In this document: positions 9,338 through 15,752 of the stretch, in pieces
How positions within the stretch are numbered: the stretch's first letter is position 1
How the letters are laid out: each line of letters begins with the position of its first letter
DNA from: Bacilli bacterium
GTDB taxonomy: Bacteria > Bacillota_I > Bacilli_A > RFN20 > CAG-826
DNA: 59,606 nt
Assembly: GCA_024680795.1 (NCBI GenBank)
Contig: JAILBR010000063.1
Location: 1 to 59,606, forward strand
Reading direction: 5' to 3'
Position numbers and translations under genes: made by a program
Notes under the pieces: model-generated
The model's database searches: none
Seen by the model: only the letters and a program-made list of their open reading frames with translations
Told to the model about the DNA's origin: nothing

Positions 9338-9601
9338 ATGGCAAACATCAAATCACAAATCAAACGCAATCGTACAAACGAAGTCGCTCGTCAAAGAAAC
9401 AAATCTGCTAAGAGCGCAGTTAGAAACGCAATCAAAAAAGTCAAAGTAGCTGTTGAAGCAAAAGACTTAGAAAAAGCAGAATTAGCTTTAAAGCAAGCAT
9501 TACGTTTAATTGACAAATCTGTCTCTGATGGTATCCAACACAAAAATACCGCTGCAAGACAAAAGAGCGAAATTCAAAGACTTGTTAATTCTTTAAAATA
9601 A
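9338..9601 (+). CDS. rpsT: Small ribosomal subunit protein bS20
   Basis: An 87-residue, strongly basic helical protein beginning MANIKSQIKRNRTNEVARQR, the standard bS20 N-terminus, and ending in the usual QRLVNSLK. It binds 16S rRNA early in 30S assembly. It has its own promoter and faces holA tail to tail with a 9-base gap; its apparent terminator lies inside the antisense end of holA. The holA-rpsT neighbourhood is conserved in Bacillus. Confidence 0.97.
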   Translation: MANIKSQIKRNRTNEVARQRNKSAKSAVRNAIKKVKVAVEAKDLEKAELALKQALRLIDKSVSDGIQHKNTAARQKSEIQRLVNSLK

Positions 9602-9610
9602 TTACAGTTC

Positions 9611-10594
9611 TTAATTGCGTTTAAATTTAAGTAAAAATAATTCAAAAGCGTAAAAGCGGTCAACTCGACCGCTTTTTATTTCGAGGTCAAGGTTAAATAA
9701 ATCGTCTAAAGTACGGTTAACTGCTTTTTCACTTATCAAAGATAAGGATTTAGAAATAGCAAAAACTCTACCTGGTTTAATCTTTAATTCTTTAGCGGCT
9801 TCATCGGCGGTCATCTTTTTGACTCTTAAAAGATATCTAATTTGATTAATCATTCTAAACTGGTTAGCGAGTTGGCCGATCAAAGTCACTGGTTCAACAT
9901 TAGACACTCTTAAATCTCTAAATAAGTTAATCGCATCGGTATTTCTACCTTCTACTAGATAGTTTTGGATTAAGAAAGCATTATCATCTAACTTTCTAGT
10001 CACCATTTTAACGACGTCTTGATATCTGATGTGATCTGTATATAAAGTCAATTTTTCGATGCTATTTTTAAATAAAGCAACATCTCCATCAGTGCGGGCT
10101 GCTAACTCTCTTAAAGCATCTTTATCGATAACGATATTATATTTTTTTGTATAGGCGGCTATATATTCTAGAAAACTTTTTTCATCTGGGTCAGCAATCT
10201 CGATAACTTTAGTTTTTTCTTTTAATAAAGAAACAATCTCACCTTTTTCATCGATGCTGTCGGATGGAACTGATAATATAAAAGTCACTTCTTCCTCACC
10301 ATTTTCAGAAGAGATATAGTCTTTTAAAACTTGATAATCTTGATCAGCGTCGATTTTATTTTTTGGTTTTGGTTTAAGAAGGAAGTAGCAGTTTTCTAAA
10401 GACACTACTTTCTTATCATAACCTAAAGATACATAACGGCATTCATCTACTGCATCTTGCACCAAGATGTTATTTCCATCTAATTTGACATAGTTAAATT
10501 CATCAATCGTCATTCCTTCTAAGAACGCTTTAGTAATTTTCTTAATCTGACTTTTGATGGTTGGAGATTGGTTGCCGTAAATAAAATAAATCAT
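9611..10594 (-). CDS. holA: DNA polymerase III delta subunit (clamp loader)
   Basis: The open frame extends to 10636, but that upstream ATG lies within the terminator hairpin of the preceding gene; the Met at 10594 gives MIYFIYGNQSPTIKSQI, the normal HolA N-terminus, and 327 residues. The protein shows the family pattern: N-terminal AAA-like fold without Walker motifs, a central region with KSFLEYI and AARTDGDVALFKNSIEKL, and the C-terminal collar helices (QFRMINQIRYLLR, DLEIKSGRVD). It opens the beta clamp within the clamp loader. A TATAAT box (10604-10609) ends only 9 bases before this ATG, so the mRNA may be nearly leaderless. Confidence 0.92.
   Translation of the reverse strand: MIYFIYGNQSPTIKSQIKKITKAFLEGMTIDEFNYVKLDGNNILVQDAVDECRYVSLGYDKKVVSLENCYFLLKPKPKNKIDADQDYQVLKDYISSENGEEEVTFILSVPSDSIDEKGEIVSLLKEKTKVIEIADPDEKSFLEYIAAYTKKYNIVIDKDALRELAARTDGDVALFKNSIEKLTLYTDHIRYQDVVKMVTRKLDDNAFLIQNYLVEGRNTDAINLFRDLRVSNVEPVTLIGQLANQFRMINQIRYLLRVKKMTADEAAKELKIKPGRVFAISKSLSLISEKAVNRTLDDLFNLDLEIKSGRVDRFYAFELFLLKFKRN
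9652..9680 (+). terminator. rpsT terminator located inside antisense holA coding sequence
   Basis: AAAAGCGGTC (9652-9661) and GACCGCTTTT (9667-9676) form a perfect 10-base-pair stem with a 5-base loop, followed by TTTTT-ATT. It is oriented for plus-strand transcripts leaving rpsT, 51 bases past its stop, and overlaps codons near the C-terminus of holA. Confidence 0.8.
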
Positions 10595-10603
10595 GTCCTT
10601 AAT

Positions 10604-10609
10604 ATTATA
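10604..10609 (-). promoter_or_regulatory. Candidate holA -10 box
   Basis: TATAAT on the minus strand, 9 bases before the preferred holA start. No matching -35 box is present, partly because the upstream terminator hairpin occupies that place. Confidence 0.35.
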
Positions 10610-10612
10610 TAT

Positions 10613-10636
10613 AAAAAAATGAACACAATGGTTCAT
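10613..10636 (-). terminator. Intrinsic terminator of the comEA-comEC operon
   Basis: ATGAAC and GTTCAT arms (10631-10636 and 10619-10624, minus strand) with a 6-base loop are followed by seven T. An A run before the hairpin pairs with the T run, so it may also act weakly in the plus direction. It follows the four-helix membrane protein gene by 24 bases. Confidence 0.7.
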
Positions 10637-10660
10637 CTTTTTAAAATTGTTTTCTTGAGC

Positions 10661-11254
10661 TTAGTCAGCCTTAGATTCTTCAACAGGTTCTTCTTCTATT
10701 TCAGGCTCCACTTCCACGACTTCTGGTTTTGGAGTTAAGTCCGCCCCATATTCAGCGAAGAGGGATAATAGAATCATACAAACTGCGTAGAATAATCCAC
10801 CCGATAGATGGAATTGCATATTATCAAAGTTCATTTGGAAAATAGCTTGTAATATTCCTTTTACAATTCCTGTAGTAGCAAGCAAACCAACAGTTACCGC
10901 CGCATTAACAATGGAGTTAATTCTCATCTTCTTTACGATTTCATGGTCGAATGGAGTTCCAACTTTGATTTCTTCTTCGAAGAATCTTTGGTTGAAATAA
11001 GACAAGAAGATATAAGCACCACATCCTAATAATCCAATTGTCATCGCGGTAAATATCACTGGGAATGGGGCGTTATTTTCCGCCATTAATTCTGCAATTG
11101 TTTTGCCTTCATGGACAACAATATTTTTGATGATAGGTAAAACAATCATACCAGTTAGGCATGCTGCTGATGCAACGATAAAAATAACAAATAATACGAG
11201 GCAAACGATACGCATTATTTTTGCTAATACTTGAATAATTTTGAGTGATCTCAT
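10661..11254 (-). CDS. Four-helix membrane protein, DUF2975-like, with acidic tail
   Basis: A 197-residue integral membrane protein. Hydrophobic segments lie at about 15-42, 66-84, 110-135 and 148-168. The stretch RFFEEEIKVGTPFDHEIVKKMR between helices 2 and 3 resembles the DUF2975 loop (G-x-P-F before an L/M-R). The last 30 residues are acidic and Pro-rich. Its ATG overlaps the stop of the acetyltransferase gene by 4 bases and GGAG lies in that gene's end, so translation is coupled. It is the last gene of the comEA-comEC unit. Function unknown; no DNA-binding partner of the kind that often accompanies DUF2975 genes is adjacent. Confidence 0.6.
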   Translation of the reverse strand: MRSLKIIQVLAKIMRIVCLVLFVIFIVASAACLTGMIVLPIIKNIVVHEGKTIAELMAENNAPFPVIFTAMTIGLLGCGAYIFLSYFNQRFFEEEIKVGTPFDHEIVKKMRINSIVNAAVTVGLLATTGIVKGILQAIFQMNFDNMQFHLSGGLFYAVCMILLSLFAEYGADLTPKPEVVEVEPEIEEEPVEESKAD

Positions 11255-11877
11255 TTTGACATCTCCTTTAATTTCTTAAAATTCTCACGATCCTTTTCAG
11301 TAATCTTTCTAATCACTTTGCAAGGATTTCCCGCTGCAAAAGAGTTCGGTTCAATATCTTTTAAGACGACAGAGCCCGCCCCGATTACTGAACCACTACC
11401 AATTTTAACACCGCCACAAACGACGACATTACTAGCAATCCAACAGTTATCACCAATTTCGATTGGAGCACCATATTCATCATCGGTAAAATATCCCTTA
11501 TCTTTATTGATATAAAGATTTCTATCTAAATAATGCATTGGATGAAGCGGAGTCACAAGCGTTACATTAACACCCATAAAGACATTATTTCCTATTTTGA
11601 TTGGGCATGTATCTAGGACTGTAAAATTAAAATTAGCATAGCTATTCTCTCCAAAAGAAGTAAAACAGCCATAATCAAATTGGATTGGACCTTGTAAATA
11701 TATTTTTTCCCAGCCTTTAATGCCTAGTTCTTTTAATATTTCTCTTCGGCGTGGATTGGTTTCTTCTAAAGAATTATATTCGTTACAAAGCTTATGGGCT
11801 TTTCTACGTAGTTGCACTAATTCTTCATTGTTTGAATCATATATCAAACCTTTTAACATTTTCTCTTTTTCAGTCAT
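11251..11877 (-). CDS. Maltose/galactoside O-acetyltransferase-family hexapeptide enzyme
   Basis: A 208-residue left-handed beta-helix acetyltransferase of the Maa/LacA/NodL group. It starts with the family MTEKEKMLKGLIYDSNNEEL motif, has a helical Mac domain to about residue 60, then hexapeptide repeats such as IGDNCWIASNVVVCGG and IGSGSVIGAGSVV, and ends in GNPCKVIRKI. The catalytic His is probably in TPLHPMH near 113. It transfers acetyl from acetyl-CoA to a sugar or related hydroxyl; the acceptor is unknown. It sits 22 bases after comEC and overlaps the next gene by 4 bases; its position in the competence operon looks like an insertion rather than a functional link. Confidence 0.9.
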   Translation of the reverse strand: MTEKEKMLKGLIYDSNNEELVQLRRKAHKLCNEYNSLEETNPRRREILKELGIKGWEKIYLQGPIQFDYGCFTSFGENSYANFNFTVLDTCPIKIGNNVFMGVNVTLVTPLHPMHYLDRNLYINKDKGYFTDDEYGAPIEIGDNCWIASNVVVCGGVKIGSGSVIGAGSVVLKDIEPNSFAAGNPCKVIRKITEKDRENFKKLKEMSK

Positions 11878-11899
11878 ACATATATTTTATTTATATATT

Positions 11900-13906
11900 T
11901 TAAATAAAGGAATAATTTATTGTTCCTTCCATATCAGTTCTTCTAATTGTCACTTTGTTTTTCTTTAAAATATTCACTACTTCTTGATGAGGGTGACCAA
12001 ATTTATTGTTCTTCCCACATGAGATAATTGCCTCTTTAGGCTGGATATGTTTGATAAAAGCGTCGCTTGTTGATGTTTTAGAGCCATGGTGTCCAACCTT
12101 TAGATAGTCCGTTCTTAGATTTGGATAATCTTTGATAATTTGACTTTCTATCTTTTTAGGAGCGTCACCCATAATAAGAAACGAATATCCCTTTAGTGTA
12201 AAACCAATTACCAGGGAGTAATCATTTTCTTCTTCCCACAAACTTGGGTAGTTATTGTAATTATATAGAACTAAATTTCCTATAATAATAGGAAAATATT
12301 GATAATCTCTCTGATAATTATAAACCACAAAGTTTTTAATTAGACTATCTCTAGCCCCATAATGATCAAAATCATCATGTGTGGTGATTAGTAAATCAAT
12401 ATGATAAATTTGCTCACTTTTTAGATATGGAATTAAAGAAGAAGTCGCTAAATCAGTGTACGTTAATCCACCAGTATCTATCATCACTGTCACATTTTTA
12501 TCATGGATAAGACAAGAATCACCTTGGCCAACATTTATAAACGTTACCGAAGAATAGATAAGTGGTTTTAAAGGAACTAGATATAAAATCCCCAAAGAAG
12601 AAGATAAAAGTAAAAGCCATTTATAAATTTCAATAAAACCAATCGAAATGAAATATAAGATAACTAGATAAACTGTTTCATAGATGACTTTTAAATATAT
12701 CCCTCCACTAGGGGCATAAATCTTAAAACATATTGGCTTAATAAATAGCAACATGTCTTTTAGAAATTGACAATACCCATTTAATAATGGGTAGAGGGGT
12801 ACCCCGATGAAAGATATCAGCGAAAGTACCCCAAATAATATTAGTAAAGGGGATAGCAAGATCTGTAAAAAGAAAGAAATTGGTGATATCTCATGGTAGT
12901 AATCGATTGCGAAAGGAACAAACGATATAGCTACAATAACTGGAATTAATATCTTTAGATATTTACGCTTAATTCTTTTGAATGAGGATATAGAGAAGAC
13001 AATAACTAGCGGAATAAAAAAAGAAAGAAAGAAGCTATCTTGATAAGCGAGATGGTAATCTAATAAGAGAAAACCTATCGCTAAAAATGATAATAATTCC
13101 AGATAAGAAAACTTACTTTTTAACGGATACTTATTAACCCACTTTAGCACATTAATTAGTAAGAATTTGATGACAACAAAGCGCGGAAAGGTGAAAGCAC
13201 TATAAATGGCAAATAAAGTTAGACCACCAAGAATAGAGTATTTTTCTTTTACCTTTAAAGATAGTAAGAAAATGAATATAGAAAGGAATGCTTCTAGATA
13301 TATCCCGCTATTGGAAATCAGTCTAGCGAGATGTAGATCTCTAAAAATTGATGTTGATTCTTCACTTTCCGATATTCCAAAAAGCAAAGAACTTATTAGT
13401 GCTTTTGTATCATTATCAAAATGAGACAAATAATCTTTCCGCACTTTGTTAATCTTGATTGGATTAGCGAATTTTATTTCACTACTAGTAACAATGAACT
13501 GGCTATAGACACCTTTGCTATTTAAATACTCTTTAAAATTAAAACTAGATTCCGTCGTAGAAAAATCGAGTTCTGATTTATACCCTTTTAAAACTATAAT
13601 GTCTCCTATTTCATGAGCGTGCGCTTTCTCATAAACATAGAGTTTTTCTAGCCCACTAGAAGCGATGTAATAATTTTCTTTGACCTCTACGATAAGGGAT
13701 TGATAAGTGCTTTTATTATAGTTCGGCCTGATAAAAGAAATACCAATCCCAACAAGTAGAGTAGCAAGCGCCACTAATCCAACTTTCTTTTTGAAACGAT
13801 AAAAGCTAAAAGCAATTATCGCGATTGATTCGATAATTCCAAGTACGTATGCGATTCGAAAATTTATTCCTATATATAATGATAGGAAAATAACGAATAG
13901 TATCAC
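11900..13906 (-). CDS. comEC: ComEC/Rec2 DNA uptake channel
   Basis: A 668-residue competence protein. The N-terminal third has membrane helices and an OB-like extracellular part; the middle is the multi-helix Competence domain (about 150-430); the C-terminal 240 residues form a metallo-beta-lactamase domain with VGQGDSCLI, THDDFDHYG and GHHGSKTSTS. It carries single-stranded DNA through the membrane. The start is GTG overlapping the comEA stop by 4 bases, so translation is coupled. comEB, which lies between comEA and comEC in Bacillus, is absent. The usual pilus and ATPase genes are not in the window. Confidence 0.94.
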   Translation of the reverse strand: MILFVIFLSLYIGINFRIAYVLGIIESIAIIAFSFYRFKKKVGLVALATLLVGIGISFIRPNYNKSTYQSLIVEVKENYYIASSGLEKLYVYEKAHAHEIGDIIVLKGYKSELDFSTTESSFNFKEYLNSKGVYSQFIVTSSEIKFANPIKINKVRKDYLSHFDNDTKALISSLLFGISESEESTSIFRDLHLARLISNSGIYLEAFLSIFIFLLSLKVKEKYSILGGLTLFAIYSAFTFPRFVVIKFLLINVLKWVNKYPLKSKFSYLELLSFLAIGFLLLDYHLAYQDSFFLSFFIPLVIVFSISSFKRIKRKYLKILIPVIVAISFVPFAIDYYHEISPISFFLQILLSPLLILFGVLSLISFIGVPLYPLLNGYCQFLKDMLLFIKPICFKIYAPSGGIYLKVIYETVYLVILYFISIGFIEIYKWLLLLSSSLGILYLVPLKPLIYSSVTFINVGQGDSCLIHDKNVTVMIDTGGLTYTDLATSSLIPYLKSEQIYHIDLLITTHDDFDHYGARDSLIKNFVVYNYQRDYQYFPIIIGNLVLYNYNNYPSLWEEENDYSLVIGFTLKGYSFLIMGDAPKKIESQIIKDYPNLRTDYLKVGHHGSKTSTSDAFIKHIQPKEAIISCGKNNKFGHPHQEVVNILKKNKVTIRRTDMEGTINYSFI

Positions 13907-14439
13907 GCGTGTAGAATTACGTATCCTCTGATCTTCTTATAAGTCGCTGGTCCAATGCCATAAACTTCTTGAAGTTGCTCTAGAGTGGAGAATAAACCAG
14001 TTTCGGTGCGATAAGTGATGATTGAATTCGCTATCGTGCTAGTTATTCCATTAACTTTTGATAAGGTTTCAGCATCATCGCTGTTGATATTGGCCTTTGC
14101 CACTTGTTCACTACTACAAATATCGGTCGCGTCAAATAAAGAAGCGATGTAATATGTAGAGCCATTAACAAGTTCAGCGGTCTCATAATACGCTCTAGCA
14201 TCAGCAGAACTTGTCACTCCTCCTGCTGCTTCTAGAAGATCACCGATGGTTTTTCCTTCTTCCAAAGTATAATTGCCAGGTTTATAAACTTCACCTTCTA
14301 CAGTCACGGTAAAAGTTGAGTTAGAAACCTCAGTGACGGCCGCGCCATTATTGACAATGCCAACTTTCGGATCAAGGACGAGAAATGTAGCGATAACCAC
14401 CACGGTTACAACTACAACTCCGATTAAGATTTTAACCAT
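13903..14439 (-). CDS. comEA: ComEA competence DNA receptor
   Basis: A 178-residue protein with one N-terminal membrane anchor (about 4-24), a SLBB-like domain (about 45-105, VEGEVYKPGNYTLEEG) and a C-terminal helix-hairpin-helix DNA-binding domain with INSDDAETLSKVNGI and VYGIGPATYKKI. It binds incoming double-stranded DNA outside the membrane and hands it to ComEC. The ribosome site GGGAGG overlaps the 3' arm of a terminator hairpin shared with the greA side, so access to it may be restricted on read-through transcripts. Confidence 0.94.
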   Translation of the reverse strand: MVKILIGVVVVTVVVIATFLVLDPKVGIVNNGAAVTEVSNSTFTVTVEGEVYKPGNYTLEEGKTIGDLLEAAGGVTSSADARAYYETAELVNGSTYYIASLFDATDICSSEQVAKANINSDDAETLSKVNGITSTIANSIITYRTETGLFSTLEQLQEVYGIGPATYKKIRGYVILHA

Positions 14440-14441
14440 TT

Positions 14442-14479
14442 AAAAAACCTCCCTTCATTAAACTAATAGGAGGTTTTTT
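14442..14479. terminator. Symmetric terminator hairpin that also holds the comEA ribosome-binding site
   Basis: AAAAAACCTCC (14442-14452) and GGAGGTTTTTT (14469-14479) are perfect complements with a 16-base loop, giving an A-run/stem/T-run terminator in both directions. On the minus strand it follows greA by 33 bases. The same 3' arm supplies GGGAGG, 9 bases before the comEA ATG. Confidence 0.8.
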
Positions 14480-14512
14480 CGATTTTATGACCAAAAAATT
14501 TAACTTTTTTTC

Positions 14513-14989
14513 TTAAGCGCCGATTTTGATAATCTCAACTTGGTACTGAACTTTGCCTTTGACATCTACGATGTCACCTAAAGATTTGCCAATAAGTGCT
14601 TCTCCAAGAGGGCTGGCGTTAGAAATTTTGTGATTGAATGGGTCACTCTCAATTGTACCGACAATCATGAACTGTTCTTCTTTGCCTGTATTGAGGAATT
14701 TGACAGTCACGACAGAGCCTAATGCAACCTTATTTCCCTTCTTTTTTCCGCCTTCTTCATCGATAATAATGCAGTTAGCAAGAATGTTTTCAATTTGTTT
14801 AATTCTGCCTTCAACTTCTGCTTGTCTATTTCTAGCTGCATCATAGTCAGCATTTTCACTTAAGTCGCCTTGCGCACGTGCTTCTGCTAATTGTCTTTTA
14901 ACTTCATCACGGGTAACGTTAATAAGTTGTTCGTATTCTTCTTCTAATCTTCTTTTACCTTCTTTGGTTAATTGTGTCTTTTCTGACAT
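14513..14989 (-). CDS. greA: Transcription elongation factor GreA
   Basis: A 158-residue Gre factor of standard length: N-terminal coiled coil with GDLSENADYDAARNRQAEVEGRI (acidic tip, about 41-63) and a C-terminal FKBP-like domain with SPLGEALIGKSLGD. It rescues backtracked RNA polymerase by stimulating transcript cleavage. A GAGGT ribosome site precedes the ATG. Gene order alaS-ruvX-yrzB-greA resembles Bacillus, but greA has its own -10 box and a terminator. Confidence 0.96.
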   Translation of the reverse strand: MSEKTQLTKEGKRRLEEEYEQLINVTRDEVKRQLAEARAQGDLSENADYDAARNRQAEVEGRIKQIENILANCIIIDEEGGKKKGNKVALGSVVTVKFLNTGKEEQFMIVGTIESDPFNHKISNASPLGEALIGKSLGDIVDVKGKVQYQVEIIKIGA

Positions 14990-15014
14990 AGTCTTACCTC
15001 ACGTTTCAACGTAT

Positions 15015-15020
15015 ATTATA
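15015..15020 (-). promoter_or_regulatory. greA -10 box
   Basis: TATAAT on the minus strand, 25 bases before the greA start; a poor TGGAAG stands 17 bases upstream as -35. Confidence 0.5.
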
Positions 15021-15044
15021 TCGATATGTAATAAATACTTCCAT

Positions 15045-15065
15045 AAATATTTTTAGAAAATATTT
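15045..15065 (-). terminator. AT-only hairpin after yrzB (weak terminator candidate)
   Basis: AAATATTTT and AAAATATTT arms with a 3-base loop lie at the yrzB stop. There is no GC pair and only a short T run, so termination would be inefficient; read-through into greA is plausible. Confidence 0.3.
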
Positions 15066-15325
15066 TACTTATCTTGGAATTCGTTTTCTTCGATGTAAGC
15101 GTTGAAAACTTCTTCCACTTCTTCATATTCTTCGTCATCTGTTACTTCAAAAAGTTCGCCAGCATCAGTATATTCAAATACCATAATCTCTTCCGGACTA
15201 CCTTTTTCAAAGCAGAAAACGTATTTCTTTCCTCTTTCTTCATGTTCGTATGTGAACAAAATCTCTAGGAGTACTTCGTTACCATCTTCATCGGTAACCA
15301 CTAATTCTTTTTCATTTAATTCCAT
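15065..15325 (-). CDS. yrzB: DUF1292 family protein (YrzB-like)
   Basis: An 86-residue acidic protein with the DUF1292 pattern: VTDEDGNEVLLEILFTYEHEERGKKY then VFEYTDAGELFEVTDDEE. Function of the family is unknown. An in-frame ATG at 15340 overlaps the ribosome site; the Met at 15325 is preceded by GGAGG at ideal distance and is chosen. That GGAGG lies in the last codons of ruvX, whose TAA is one base before this ATG, so translation is coupled. The ruvX-DUF1292 pair after alaS is conserved in Bacilli. Confidence 0.88.
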   Translation of the reverse strand: MELNEKELVVTDEDGNEVLLEILFTYEHEERGKKYVFCFEKGSPEEIMVFEYTDAGELFEVTDDEEYEEVEEVFNAYIEENEFQDK

Positions 15326-15326
15326 T

Positions 15327-15752
15327 TTACTTTCCTCCATTCACCCTGATATAGAAATCAAGGATTTCACATGCCGCAAGACGATCAACACTTTCTTTTC
15401 TTTGCTTATGAGAAACATTTAAGTCACTAAGTGTCTTATGAGCGGAAACACTAGTTAATCTTTCGTCTTGCAAATATATTTTAAGATTTGCATCTTCATT
15501 AGACAAATCTTCCGCAAATTTTCTTGAGCTTTGTGCTCTAAATCCTTCGCTTCCGTCCATGTTTATTGGTAAACCAATAACAATATTTTTGATTCCAGTC
15601 GAAGCAACTACTTCATGGACACGTTTACGTGCTTGTGAATAAGCTTCCTTTGGAAATCTAAATGTCTCCAAACCATGGACAAAGCCAAGTGAATCACTTG
15701 TGGCAATTCCTAAAGTAACAGTTCCTAAATCAAGACCGATATATTTTTCCAT
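15327..15752 (-). CDS. ruvX: RuvX/YqgF, putative pre-16S rRNA nuclease
   Basis: A 141-residue RNase H-fold protein. It begins MEKYIGLDLGTVTLGIATSD (catalytic Asp in GLDLG), continues with NIVIGLPINMDGSEG, and has DERLTSVSA (catalytic Glu) and VDRLAACEILDFY near the end. Family members mature the 16S rRNA 5' end. The ATG overlaps the alaS stop by one base and the gene is followed immediately by yrzB. Confidence 0.94.
   Translation of the reverse strand: MEKYIGLDLGTVTLGIATSDSLGFVHGLETFRFPKEAYSQARKRVHEVVASTGIKNIVIGLPINMDGSEGFRAQSSRKFAEDLSNEDANLKIYLQDERLTSVSAHKTLSDLNVSHKQRKESVDRLAACEILDFYIRVNGGK

Noticed and set aside
10595..10636. Upstream ATG start of holA
   Set aside because: The ATG lies inside a terminator hairpin and the extra 14 residues are not part of the family N-terminus.
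11251..13906. TGA read as Trp (Mollicutes code)
   Set aside because: Several genes stop at TGA with correct family lengths (for instance comEA and the acetyltransferase), and Trp is encoded by TGG.
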